Positions 24,371 to 35,178 of a DNA stretch of 64,000 nucleotides are shown here, in pieces; the stretch's first letter is position 1, and each line of letters starts with the position of its first letter. This stretch comes from Antilocapra americana (Eukaryota; Chordata; Mammalia; Artiodactyla; Antilocapridae). Under the pieces are notes generated by a model that had not been told where the DNA came from, ran no database searches, and saw nothing but the letters and a program-made list of their open reading frames with translations. Made by a program: the position numbers and the translations under genes. The DNA lies in assembly GCA_007570785.1 (NCBI GenBank), contig ML664199.1, positions 19,228,597 through 19,292,596 on the forward strand, read 5' to 3'.

Positions 24371-24609
24371 AGTGACTCATTTGAAAAGACCCTGATGCTG
24401 GGAAAGACTGAGGGCAGGAAGAGAAGGGGATGACAGAGGATGAGATGGTTCGATGGCATCACTGACTCGATAGACTCAGGTTTGGGTGGACTCTGGGAGT
24501 TGGTGATGGATCAGGAGGCCTGACATGCTGTGGTTCACGGGGTCACAAAGAGTTGGACACGACTGAGCAACTAAACTGAACTGAACTGAACTGATATATA
24601 TATATATAA
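24371..24609 (+). mobile_element. BovB 3' fragment with (TA)n end
   Basis: gtgactcatttgaaaagacc through cacgactgagcaactaaact and (TGAAC)n to 24593, then a (TA)n run to about 24609. The microsatellite directly abuts the BovB tail, which is often seen where LINE tails seed simple repeats. Confidence 0.93.
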
Positions 24610-24925
24610 AAGCATTGTAGTGGGCCCAATGTGAAACATTTCTTCACAAAATAGCTATTCAAAAGTGATCTTGAACAAAATTATATCGGGGCATTTTTCT
24701 TTTTAATTGTAAATATCATAGTATAGATCAGAAAGGTAAAATGTGAGATATAACTCTGTCATTTACCCAGGGCCATAAACTCAGAAAATCACTCTATGGC
24801 TTTCTTTTTTGTAGGCTCTATTCTTTTACCTATTAAAACTGCTATCATTATACCTACTTTGGAGGTGTTGGGATAGGTTCATATATAAAAGTAACTTGTG
24901 GGTTTTTAAGCTTATATAAACATTT

Positions 24926-25536
24926 AATTTTTTTAAATTGGAGGATAATTGCTTTACAGTGTTTTACTTGTTTCTGCCATACAACACCATGAATCAGCCA
25001 TAAGTATACATATGTCCCCTTCTTGAACCTACTTTCCACCCCTCTAGGTTGTCACAGACAATGCTAATCTCTCAATTGGCCACATCCTCTCTTTCCCCCA
25101 CTGTGTCCATAAGTCTGTTCTCTACATTTGCATCTTTATTTCTGTCCTACAGATAGGTTCACCAGTACCATATTTCTAGATTCTGTATATATGCATCAAT
25201 ATGTGATATTTATTTTTCTCTTTCTGACTTACTTCACTCTGTATAATAGCCTCTAAGTTCATTCACCTCACTAAAATCGACTCAAATTTATTCCTGTTTA
25301 TGGCTGAGTAATATTCTGTTGTGTATATGTACCACATCTTCTTTATCCATTCATATGTAGATGGACATCTAGGTTGCTTCCATGTACTGGCTGTTGTAAA
25401 TAGTGCTGCAAGAACACTGGAGTACATGTATCTTTTTCAAATATGGTTTTTTCAGGGAATAGGCCAAATGGTGGGATTGAGGGGTAATATGGCAGCTTCA
25501 TCCTTAGTTTTTTAAGTAATCTCCATACTGTTCTCT
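24926..25536 (-). mobile_element. L1 3' end, reverse
   Basis: A T-rich start then aaattggaggataattgctt (L1 3'UTR antisense), ctgacttacttcactctg, gtgtatatgtaccacatctt and ctaggttgcttccatgtac (ORF2 end antisense). More diverged than the two inverted young L1s. It stops where a SINE begins. Confidence 0.88.
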
Positions 25537-25655
25537 GGAGCTTCCCTGGTGGCTCAGATGGTAAAGAATCTGCCTGCAAGGTGAGAGACCCATGTTTGAT
25601 TCCTGAGTTAGGAAGATTCCCTGGAGAAAGGAATGGCAATCCACTCCAGTATTGT
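25537..25655 (+). mobile_element. Bov-tA SINE, 5' half only
   Basis: An intact tRNA-like head (cttccctggtggctcagatg) runs to cactccagtattgttg and then stops. The BovB-derived tail is missing, unusual for a SINE because normal truncation removes the 5' end. The next SINE piece at 25833 may be its other half. Confidence 0.9.
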
Positions 25656-25832
25656 TGATAACATACTTCTCTATTACAAAGAATATAAGCTGTCTTTTTT
25701 CCAAGTAGAGAAATTCCTGCTATTAGAAAGCCTACAAACAATACAAAAAGAACTAATTAATTAGTGAAAACACAGTGAATTTAGCAGATGGAGGCAGAAT
25801 GGGGAGCTGTTTAAAAATATTTGATACTCTGC
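25656..25832. other. 177-bp stretch between two SINE pieces
   Basis: No family recognised (contains tgctattagaaagcctacaa). The SINE pieces on both sides overlap by about 33 diverged bases, so it is not a simple clean insertion into one SINE. Confidence 0.4.
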
Positions 25833-25957
25833 ACCTCTGGAGAATGAAATGGCAATCCATGCCAGTATTCTTGCTTGGAAAAATTCCATAGACAGAGGAG
25901 CCTGGCAGGCTACGGTCCATGGGGTTGCAAAGAGTTGAACACATCTGAGCACTTGCC
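25833..25957 (+). mobile_element. Bov-tA SINE, 3' half only
   Basis: Begins ctctggagaatgaaatggc, continues gccagtattcttgcttgg, ends aagagttgaacacatctgag. The tRNA head is absent. Confidence 0.9.
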
Positions 25958-26237
25958 AGCATACCAAAAGATCAGTAATTTTCTAAGCTGAAAGCTTGGA
26001 GTTAATGCAGGAATTTAAAAAAAAATACAAATTTTGATAATAAAATTTTCTTTAGCAATGCACAGTACTACTTAAATGAAAATTAAATTTTTGATTTACT
26101 TTTTGTGGTTTTATATTATTCTGATTATATAGGACATTGATTATATTATGCAGAATAGATTCTATGAGTTTAAAAGAGAAACTACCATCCAAGAGTGTTA
26201 TAACTTAGGAAATACATGATATCATCATTGAAGAAAC

Positions 26238-26436
26238 AAGGGCTTGCCTGTGGCTCAGCTGATGAAGAATCTACCTGCAATGTGGGAGACCTGGGTTCAA
26301 TCCCTGGTTTGGGAAGATCCCTTGGAGAAGGGAAAGGCTACCCACACCAATATTCTGGCCTGGAGAATTCCATGGACTGTACAGTCCATGGGGTCGCAAA
26401 GAGTCGGACAAGACTGAGCCACTTTCACTTTCAGGG
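26238..26436 (+). mobile_element. Bov-tA SINE, full length
   Basis: Head gggcttgcctgtggctcag, tctacctgcaatgtgggag, centre tattctggcctggagaattc, tail ctgagccactttcactttc. Well preserved. Confidence 0.95.
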
Positions 26437-26475
26437 CAACGAAGTTTACACAAATGCATAATATATTACATAAAA

Positions 26476-26648
26476 GTAACATATTATCTTCCCAGCCTAG
26501 GTCTCCCACACTGCGCAAGAGAAGCCCAAGAACACTGGAGCAGATAGCCTATTCCTTCTCCAGACGATCTTTCCAACCCAGGAATCAAATCAGGGTCTCC
26601 TGCATTGCAGGAGGATTCTATACCAATTGAGCTATTAGGGAAGTCCTG
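26476..26648 (-). mobile_element. tRNA-derived SINE (Bov-tA-like), diverged
   Basis: Right end ataccaattgagctatta is an antisense tRNA head, with ttccaacccaggaatcaaat in the centre. The left part repeats a tRNA-like stretch (cttcccagcctaggtctccc). Flanked by ttacataaaa at 26466-26475 and 26649-26658, a likely duplication. Confidence 0.75.
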
Positions 26649-26678
26649 TTACATAAAATGTCATTCTTTATTAGTCTG

Positions 26679-26711
26679 GATTCTTTACCAGCTGAGCCAC
26701 AAGGAAAGCCC
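26679..26711 (-). mobile_element. 33-bp SINE-head insertion with 11-bp duplication
   Basis: On the minus strand this is the first 33 bases of Bov-tA (gggctttccttgtggctcag, then ctggtaaagaatc) with no body, BovB tail or A-run. It is flanked exactly by ttattagtctg at 26668-26678 and 26712-26722. Confidence 0.85.
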
Positions 26712-26722
26712 TTATTAGTCTG

Positions 26723-27194
26723 CAGATGATAAAAATATAAGTAAAGACATTTGCAAAAATACTAAAATTTACATTATAAATAATGTAAAAAAATTACATT
26801 ATTAATTAAAATTTACATTATTTCTTAAAAATTGCATTTTAAGAAACTCTTAAGTTATCTTCATTCAAGTTGTTCTCCAAATGTCTTTTATTCTTTGTAT
26901 ACATGATCAATTATCCTAAAAATATAGTGCTCTTCTAGGAATTCAATCTATGGACATATCAAATTACTCTAAAATTTTCTCTGACCTCAACTATAAAAAC
27001 AGTCTGTTACTGTTCTTAGGAACTACATATGAATTCTTGAAGACTATATTCTAACTTGTGTTTATTAAGTGCGTTCAATTTCATGGTTTCAGTCAGCGAT
27101 CTTTTCACTGATCTTCAATGTCCAATGTTTCATTGTTTGTGATTGCATGCATAGCGGCTCTACAATCTCTATCAAAAACAAAGCATCAATAACT
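26723..27194. other. Unique AT-rich sequence
   Basis: Contains a local reiteration of aaatttacattat-type words at 26764-26836. No gene. Confidence 0.5.
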
Positions 27195-28225
27195 TCTAGG
27201 CAAGATGGAGTAAGAGGAGCCAGATTTATCTTTCTTCTTGAAGTAAATTAAAAACAGGCAAAATATATGATATCAACTTTTCAAGGCATAGTAATAATAA
27301 AGCACAAATCAACTATATGTTAACTACAAGAAATCCACTATAATTATAAAGACACAAATAAGTCAGAATTAAAATAGTGAGAAAAGATATATCAAGTGAG
27401 TGCCAATTAAGAGAAGACAGAAGTGCTACATTAATACCACATAAAGTAGATTTTAGAAGAACGGTATTGTGGAATGGCATCACCGACTCAATGGACATGA
27501 GTTTGAACAAACTCTGGGAGACAGTGAAGGACAGGGAAGCCTGGCATGCTGCATGTCCATGGGGTTGCAAAGAGTTGGACATGACTGAGTGACTGAATGA
27601 GGTGATACATATTGTGGTAAACCAAACTATCAAAACTTACTCAAGAAGACAGAGAATCTGAACAGTTTCATATCTATTACTGCCCTCAAAGTAAACACAA
27701 GGCCAATGGCATCACTGGGAAATTATAATGTGTATATATGAGAAAAAATAGTACTAGTTCTACAAAAGTTCTCTAGGACATTGAGAAGTAGAGACTCTTT
27801 CTAGTTAAAGAGCTGTCCACAGATGTTCATAGCAGCTTTATTTGTAATAGTTTCAAACTAAAACAACTCAAATGTCCATGGAGAAACAAATTATGTTAAA
27901 TATACATATAAAATGGAATATCATTCAACATTTTAAACAAGTATACTACTGGTAGATGAAACAATGTCCATGGATCTCAAAATAATAATGTTGAGTGAAT
28001 GAATCCATACCAAAATAGTGTGATTATATAAAATTTTAGAGGATGCAAACTGATCTCAAAGGGGTGGGGGGGCATGAGGAAATCCTGAGGACAATGGTTA
28101 TAATCATTACACTGATCATGATGATGTTATTTACATATATATATATATACACACACAGATGGCTAGGTGGATAATTACACACATATGTCTAAACCTATCA
28201 AATTATGTACTTTATTATTTGTAAA
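27195..28225 (+). mobile_element. Ancient L1M with internal deletions
   Basis: A 5'UTR-like piece (ctaggcaagatggagtaaga), ORF2 pieces (aactacaagaaatccacta, aaaccaaactatcaaaact) and a 3' end (gatgttcatagcagctttat, gtctaaacctatcaaattat) follow in order with large gaps. A BovB fragment interrupts it. A (TA)n(CA)n run lies at 28136-28159. Non-coding relic. Confidence 0.7.
27473..27609 (+). mobile_element. BovB 3' fragment with duplication
   Basis: aatggcatcaccgactcaat through gttggacatgactgagtgac and an atypical tail. Flanked by tattgtgg at 27465-27472 and 27610-27617, inside the old L1M. Confidence 0.88.
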
Positions 28226-29424
28226 TTTTATTTAATAGAGTTGTGAAATAATTTTAAATAAAATAATTTCTTGCTCTCTACAACAATTTCAAGATCAGTC
28301 ATAATATATTACATATTAATCATATATTATATATAATGTTGTATAACAATGTATAACAACATATAATATATAAACTGTATATTAGATGTTATGCAATTGA
28401 TTTCTAAATAATGTAAAAATCCAAACATAAAAATGAAGTATTGAAGCAATTAATTAAAAAATTCTCATGTGAAAAGAAATTCTTTGAATAATATTCAGTA
28501 CTTGATTATCTGAAAACATTAAAAGTTAATTTCTAAATGATATCTGATTTTTTTCAATACTGCCCAGAGACTCCAGACTCCTTTCATATACTATTCACAA
28601 AGGACATCTAATCAGTTTCAAAGATCCCTTCTTTTGAGTATTTTTAGTGCCTAGAGTGGTGGAGGAAGAGAAGTACATCGGTCTCCAAGAACAAGTTGGA
28701 GACACACTGCTCTATTAGCTTCATGCAAAGACTGTCCCTAGTTGAGACAACAGTTTATAGGTGCATCTAGGATATGCCTGTACATAAGAAATATTCACCA
28801 TATATTTGAAGAATGGATAAATCTGTTTCATAAATGGTAATGCCATTATCTAAGAATGAAACATAAGAAGAGAAGAGGCTATGAGGGAAGATTATGAGTT
28901 TAGATTGAAGCTGTTACTTGTAAACCAGGTTAATATATTTGTCACATACCTGGAGACTTCAGTCTAAAGATGGATCTCTAAGACTGAATTTAGAATAAAT
29001 TAGCACACAGGTAGTAACTAAAGCTGCCTAGAGGATGGCATCTCCAGGGGAGAAAAGGCCCCAATTATGAAGCTCGAAACACACAAATGAAGAAGTCAAT
29101 GCTGGAGATAAATTGTGGAGGTCAGAAAAATATCATTTCACAAGAGTTGAAAGAATAATTTTTTTAAAAAAATGTAAAGAAATTAATGTCCCAATGAAGG
29201 ATGAATAAGGAAATAATTCAATTGTATCCAATCCAATGTTTCATCTATAAAATCTAGTCAAACTGATACTTAGCTTAGGCCTATCATATGTAAATCATGT
29301 GGAAAAGTAAGTTATCAATGACTTTTAGTGGGTTCTTGTGCAGACTTGAAAGAATAATATTGGCTTCCTTCCATAGTTCAAAAACATCCAGAGTTTAGTG
29401 ACCTGGTTGTAACTTGCAGGGCAT
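28226..29424. other. Unique AT-rich sequence
   Basis: No gene. 28300-28395 is almost pure A/T with a dyad around gttgtataacaatgtataac. The rest is ordinary. Confidence 0.5.
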
Positions 29425-29436
29425 AATGATGCTCAA

Positions 29437-29548
29437 TGGACATGAATTTGTGTAAACTCTGGGAGACTATGGAGAACAAAGGAGCCTAGTATGCTACATT
29501 CCATGGGGTTGCAAAAAGTCAGACATGACTTAATGACTGAGCAACAAC
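29437..29548 (+). mobile_element. Short BovB 3' fragment with duplication
   Basis: tggacatgaatttgtgtaaa to gactgagcaacaac, 112 bp. Flanked by aatgatgctcaa at 29425-29436 and aatgaggctcaa at 29549-29560 (one mismatch). Confidence 0.9.
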
Positions 29549-29560
29549 AATGAGGCTCAA

Positions 29561-30229
29561 ATAAATGCTATCCTATTTGCTATGTGTCAGAGAATTACTC
29601 AGTAAATAAAAGTAAATGTATTTAAATTGCTGTTTGGAGAACTATAAAACTGGATGTCATATGATGAAATGTTAATTGCCACCTCTGGGAATCTGAGTTG
29701 TGTTAGAAATAGTGTACTCTTTAACACAGCCTCCCTCTCTTCATGCCTTGTATTGTACGTTTGCTTTTTACTCTCTTCATCCTCTCCCCCTCAAAAAAAA
29801 AAAAAAAAAGATGTTTCACCTCCCAAAATAGTTTCCACAACCATCTTCTACTGTATATAGATACAAACACATAGACACACTTACATACACATGTACCTAT
29901 TAAACTTCACTTTATCTCATTCTAAAGATCACTCACTATGTGCTACTGGGTTTCCCAAAAGGAAAAAAAAATATTATTTCTCATTTCAATGAAAATAAAC
30001 TGAGAATTGTAAGTAACAAAAGAAAGTAGAGGTTTTATTTTCCATCTGATGGTAAAATATTTTTTCACCTCATATCTTCTGATATGTTTCCCTAAACATC
30101 AGTTAAAGATTCTGCCGCAGAACTTGATTCAAGGTCATAAGTAAAACAGCATGGTCTCTCTTACTTAGGACAGAAAAAGATTCATAAAAGAAGCTTACTA
30201 CTGGACCTTTAAAAAATATTTCCTTATTC
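29561..30229. other. Unique sequence with an A17 run
   Basis: An A-run at about 29794-29810 has no LINE or SINE body attached. No gene recognised. Confidence 0.5.
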
Positions 30230-30243
30230 TAAAGATAAAGATA
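30230..30243. repeat. Target-site duplication of the second inverted L1, copy 1
   Basis: taaagataaagata is repeated at 31950-31963, right after the L1 A-tail. The repeat is exact over 14 bases. Confidence 0.92.
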
Positions 30244-30477
30244 TTTTTGAGATTAATTGTTTGTCCGTTGCTTCATTGGCTATTATTTTCTCCCATTCTG
30301 AAGGCTGTCTTTTCACCTTGTTTATAGTTTCCTTTGTTGTGCAGAAGCTTTTAATTTTAATTAGGTCCCATTTGTTTATTCTTGTTTTTATTTCCAGTAT
30401 TCTGGGAGGTGGGTCATGGAGTATCCCTCTTTGGGTTATGGCAGAGAGTGTTTTGCCTATGTTATCCTCTAGGAGTT

Positions 30478-30855
30478 TTATAGTTTCTGGTTTATGCTTA
30501 GATTTTTGATCCATTTTGAGTTTATCTTTGTGTATGGTGTTAGAAAGTGTTCTAGTTTCATTCTTTTACAAGTGGCTGTCCAGTTTTCCCAGCACCATTT
30601 GTTAAAGAGGTTGTCTTTTCTCCATTGTATATTCTTGCCTCCTTTGTCAAAGATAAGGTGTCCATAGATGCGTGGATTTATCTCTGGGCTTTCTATTCTG
30701 TTCCATTGATCTATATTTCTGTCTTTGTGCCAGTACCATACTGTCTTAATGACTGTGGATTTGTAGTATAGCCTAAAGTCAGGTAGGTTGATTCCACCAG
30801 TTCCATTCTTCTTTCTCAAGATTGCTTTGGCTATAAGAGGTTTTTTCTTTTCCAT
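30478..30855 (-). pseudogene. L1 ORF2 segment in the inverted part
   Basis: A 125-codon open frame with [25 protein letters not shown] sequence, [11 protein letters not shown] and [17 protein letters not shown]. It is the same ORF2 region as in the L1 at 10.3-10.8 kb, in opposite orientation. Confidence 0.88.
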
Positions 30856-31061
30856 ACAAATTGAGAAATTATTTGTTCTAATTCTTTAAAGAAGACCTCT
30901 GGTAGCTTGATAGGAATTGCATTGAATCTATAGATTGCTTTGGGTAGTATATCTCAAAAATATACAAACAACTCCTGCAACTCAACTCCAGAAAAATAAA
31001 CGACCCAATCAAAAAGTGGGCCAAAGAACTTAACAGACATTTCTCCAAAGAAGACATAAAA

Positions 31062-31520
31062 ATGGCTAACAAACACATGAAAAGATGTTCAACATCACTC
31101 ATTATCAGAGAAATGCAAATCAAAACCACAATGAGGTATCACTTTACACCAGTCAGAATGGCTGTAATCCAAAAATCTACAAGCAATAAATGCTGGAGAG
31201 GATGTGGAGAAAAGGGAACTCTCCTACACTGTTGGTGGGAATGTAAACCAGTACAGCCACTATGGAAAACAGTGTGGAGGTTCCTTAAAATGCTGCAAAT
31301 AGTCCTGCCATATGACCCAGCAATCCCACTGCTGGGCATATACACCGAGGAATCCAGAATTGAAAGAGCCACCTGTACCCCAATGTTCATCGCTGCATTG
31401 TTTACAATAGCCAGGACATGGAACCAACCTAGATGCCCATCAACTGACGAATGGATAAGAAAGCTGTGGTACATATACACAATGGAATATTACTCAGCAT
31501 TAAAAAAAAATTTCATTTGA
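31062..31520 (+). pseudogene. L1 ORF2 C-terminal end
   Basis: A 152-codon frame from [10 protein letters not shown] to the ORF2 end ([10 protein letters not shown]). The cysteine motif C44-x3-C48-x7-H56-x4-C61 is intact. Endonuclease and RT are absent from this strand, so no function is expected. Confidence 0.9.
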
Positions 31521-31817
31521 ATCAATTCTACTCAGATGGATGGAACTGGAGCCCATTATCCAGAGTGAAGTAAGCCAGAAGCAAAAACAACAATACAGTA
31601 TATTAACACATATATATGGAATTTAGAAAGACAGTAACGAGAACCCAACATGCGAGACAGCAAAAGGAACGCAGATGTATAGAACAGACTCGTGGACTCT
31701 GTGAATGAGGGAAGGGTGGGATGATATGGGAGAATGGCATTGAAACATGTTAATTATCATATGTCTAATCAATCGCCAGCCCAGGATTGATTCTCGGGGC
31801 TGGTGCATCGAGATTTC

Positions 31818-31864
31818 CCCGGGGGGGGGGAGGAGGGAGGGGGGAGGGAGGGGGGAGGGAGGGG
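31818..31864 (+). repeat. Poly-G/GGGA tract in L1 3'UTR
   Basis: Runs of 4-10 Gs separated by single A or AGG (gggagggaggggggaggg). The other two young L1 copies have a shorter, mixed GGGA/GGAA form here, so this copy has expanded. It has clear potential for G-quadruplex formation. Confidence 0.9.
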
Positions 31865-32032
31865 TTTCTCGAGGGGGAGCATATGTAAACCCATGGTGAT
31901 ATATATCATGGCATTGTATGACAAAAACAATAAAAGGGAGGAAAAAAAATAAAGATAAAGATAGAATCACAATGTCAAGAATGCACTCTTTGAAGCTGTA
32001 TCTCTTCCTTTTGATGTGCAATAATGATCAGC

Positions 32033-32250
32033 GGGTGCTTCCCAGATAGCTCTAGTGGTAAAGAATCTGCCTGCCAATGTAGGAGATGTAAGAGAGGCTG
32101 GTAAGATCCCTGGGTCAAGAAGATCCACTGGAGGAGGGCATGGTAACCCACTCCAGTATTCTTGCCTGGAGAATCCCATGGACAGAAGAGCCTGGCAGGC
32201 TACAGCGCATAGGGTTGCAAAGAGTTGGACATGACTGAAGCAACTTAGCA
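32033..32250 (+). mobile_element. Bov-tA SINE (long-head variant)
   Basis: Head cttcccagatagctctagtg, ctgcctgccaatgtaggag, ctggaggagggcatgg, tail ctgaagcaacttagcatgca. The gctctagtgg head and aggagggcatgg centre mark a subfamily also seen at 32729. A weak duplication tgatcag lies at 32025-32031 and 32262-32268. Confidence 0.92.
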
Positions 32251-32728
32251 TGCATACAGAGTGATCAGTGAAGCATTTGGGATTTTATTTCATAAAAAAC
32301 ATTAGTAACGAATGGCAATGTTATTTTACTTTTACCGTGTTCTCTTTAGTTTTCAGAACATAAAAAAAAATCCATAACTGGTATTGTCATTCTTTTAAAT
32401 TAATTTAAAAAAATTTATAAGTGTCTGTTTTCAAATTTGCAAATGTCCTCATATAATTTATCTTTAAATTTCAGAATATCATTTGGTTTGCTCAACAGAA
32501 GTTCTCTAAGGTGGTTAGTGAGGCTTGTGGAAACAATTTTAAGCCAACTAGTATCAAAATTAAACAAGAGCAACAATAACAATTACAACTTCAAGGAAGA
32601 AACTTATTTTTAGGAAGATTGGCTGGAGTTTTTTACTTTTCAGGTGGGTGTTTTAGTTTAGTAGACATAAAATAATTTGGACCAAACTGTCCATGATGAA
32701 TTAACTTAGTACCCAACTTATTTCACCT
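32251..32728. other. Unique AT-rich sequence
   Basis: No gene or repeat recognised. Confidence 0.5.
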
Positions 32729-32943
32729 CCCAGATGCTGCTAGTGGTAAAAATCCCACCTGCCAATGCAGGAAACGTAAGATACACAAGTGGGATCCCTG
32801 GGTTGGGAAGATCCCCTGCAGGAGGGCATGGCAACCCACTCCAGTATTCTTGCCTGGAGAATCCCATGGACAGAGGAGCCTGGTGGGGTACAGGTCACAG
32901 GATCCAGAGTTGGACATGACTGAAGTGACTTAGCACACATGTG
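32729..32943 (+). mobile_element. Bov-tA SINE (same variant as at 32033)
   Basis: Head ctcccagatgctgctagtgg, gatcccctgcaggagggcat, tail ctgaagtgacttagcacaca. A second copy of the same variant within 500 bp. Confidence 0.92.
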
Positions 32944-33832
32944 CATATGAGTATTGTAGCATTAAGCATTAATATTTTCCCTACAATCTCTTCAGCACCT
33001 GGAGTACTGTTTCATTTTCTTATGCAAGACTGAATATTTACACAGAATTGTCAACAATGCCTTCTCCCCCAAAGATAATTTTAGAGAATTGCATTAGATC
33101 ACCTGATAAAATTTATTTTGGAATCTTTAACTCTATGCATAAATTATAGGTTAGCTTTTTCTTGATGATGGTCCTAAATGTAAGGCTTCTTCTCTACCCT
33201 GAAGCCCCAGCTCTTTCATCATCCATACTGTCACTGGCATGCTTATTGGTACTTCTGCTCTGTTAGTCTATCCTCAACTGCTTATCACTATATACTTTGC
33301 AACCTCCATTTCATCTTACCCTCTTCTACATGCTCACATGTTTACATAAATTCTCCCACTCTTGCTTCAGCATGACTCTTTCTCAAGAATACTTTTCCTC
33401 TGTACTTCTCTTGAGTACAAAATTTAGTAGGGGAGAGTTAAATCTTCAAATATTTTCTTTGTCATTTTTAGAGCTTTCACTCCACTATTACGCACTTTTC
33501 ACTCATTCTTTTATGTATAAAGCATCCATCTTGACTATTCCTATGCATTCTTGTCCACATCATCTACTGACTTCCTGAGTACTCACATTTAGTCAAGTTC
33601 TAAACATCTATCTCAGCATCATTCCAACATCCCAGAGATCACTGTCACCTTCGAATTTCAACTGGACCCATTCTACACCTGTAGTTGCTTGATGTCAATG
33701 GCTGTCATTCATTGCCCATTTTAGGAAGCCTGATCCCACTTTTGACCTAGTTATCATCTGAGATTGTTTCCCATCTAAAACTCTCAGGCTCTACTATAAT
33801 CTCCTGTCCTTCCTCTTCCCTGTTTCCTGTAT
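32944..33832. other. Unique or very old sequence, pyrimidine-rich
   Basis: 33180-33830 is rich in C and T on this strand. No assignable repeat and no gene. Short open frames reflect low stop-codon content. Confidence 0.45.
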
Positions 33833-34042
33833 GTGCTGTGCTTAGTCGCTGAGTCACGTCTGACTCTTTGTGACCCCATGCATTGAAGTCTGCCAGGCTC
33901 CTCTTCCATGGGGATTCTCCAGGCAAGAATATTGGGATGGATTGCCATGCCCTTCTCCAGGGCATCTTCTCAATCCTGGGATCGAACCCATTTCTCCTGC
34001 CTTGGCAGGCGGATTCTTTACCAGTTGAGCTACCAGGGAAGT
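33833..34042 (-). mobile_element. Bov-tA SINE with 13-bp duplication
   Basis: Tail-side tgctgtgcttagtcgctgag, head antisense ggattctttaccagttgagc. Flanked exactly by ctgtttcctgtat at 33820-33832 and 34043-34055. Confidence 0.96.
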
Positions 34043-34055
34043 CTGTTTCCTGTAT

Positions 34056-35067
34056 AACTACTCTCTTAAAGTTGTTATATGCAGGAGGATAACCTCCACT
34101 CTTGTCTACTACTATCATCCCTGTTTTAGGTTTACTTCTTCTGTATCTATACCTCAGACTTTCATGATTCCTCTCAGAAGCTATCCCAAATATTCCAGTT
34201 TTTTAAGCTTTCTACCTCCTTGTTACATAATTCAGTCATAGAAAACTTATTTAATGAAGGAAATTGGGGCCATAAAGAAGACTTTTTGTTTTTCCATCTA
34301 CAGATTTAGCTGTATTTGCATCCCACCCAGTCCCTTTTCCCATCGTTGCAAAGGAACAAGTGTCTTCTTCCCATCAAAGATGAACACATCCAACAGTTCT
34401 TAATGAATTACCCATTGCCATCACTTCTGAAACATGTGGCTAGCAGTTATCCCTATTTCTGGAGTGGTTTTTGCTTCTACATGGAATCATGGTAAAGTAA
34501 TTCACAATTTAAAAAAAAAAATCTTCCAGCTATCTGTTGCTTTCTCTTTGTTCCTTCACAGCTGAAATTTCAAAATCAGCCAGTATGCACCATATCAAAT
34601 TACTCACTTAAAGTTATTGCTTAAACCAATTCAAATCAGATTCTAAAATCACTCTCAGTTGCTGTTGTAGTCCAGTTCATCTGAAAACCTTGATTGTCCA
34701 AATAAGTGGACTGGGCTTGAAGCTAAAAACTAGTATAAGATACAGATCCAAAGTGATATGGAGAGGAAAAAGTCAGAAAGTACAACTCCAAGATGAGACC
34801 ACAGACAACCAAGGTCACATACCAACAGACCAATTCTGAACACCAAGAAGGTCAATGAAAGGATTGTAAGTCAATTACAGAGCCAAAAGTTTTGCATCAG
34901 ATCAGATACCAGAGTATTTGCCCCCCAAACTGCCTTAGGAGAGCTGCAGCAAGATTATAGGATTTTATCCATTGATGGACACTCTCCATTAGTGTTCCCT
35001 CCTACTCTGTTATTTCTCTTGCTATTTCTATTTCATGCCCCTCTCTTATCTCATCTCCTCTCAATGA
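34056..35067. other. Unique sequence
   Basis: No gene or recognised repeat. An A10 run is at about 34509. Confidence 0.5.
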
Positions 35068-35178
35068 CAAATAGTAGATAGACAGATGGATAGGTAGACA
35101 GACAGATAGATAGGAAGGAAAAGAGAAGGGGAGGGAGGCAGGAAAGAGACAAGGAAGAAAAAAGAAAGAGAGAAAGAA
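35068..35178 (+). repeat. (GATA/GACA)n followed by purine-rich tract
   Basis: atagacagatggataggtag-type tetranucleotides to about 35112, then a GA-only tract to 35178. Confidence 0.93.

Larger units (their letters stand above)
30244..31949 (+). mobile_element. Young L1, 5'-inverted (twin-primed)
   Basis: 30244-30950 is an upstream ORF2 segment in minus orientation. 30951-31949 is the ORF2 end and 3'UTR in plus orientation, with an A-rich tail. A single 14-bp duplication flanks both, so this is one insertion. The word atctcaaaaatat occurs in both halves, giving a 13-base duplication of L1 sequence at the twin-priming junction. The 3'UTR contains an expanded G-run. Confidence 0.95.

Noticed and set aside
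28300..28395. AT-rich dyad as an origin or regulatory element
   Set aside because: Nearly pure A/T sequence gives such dyads readily; nothing else supports function.
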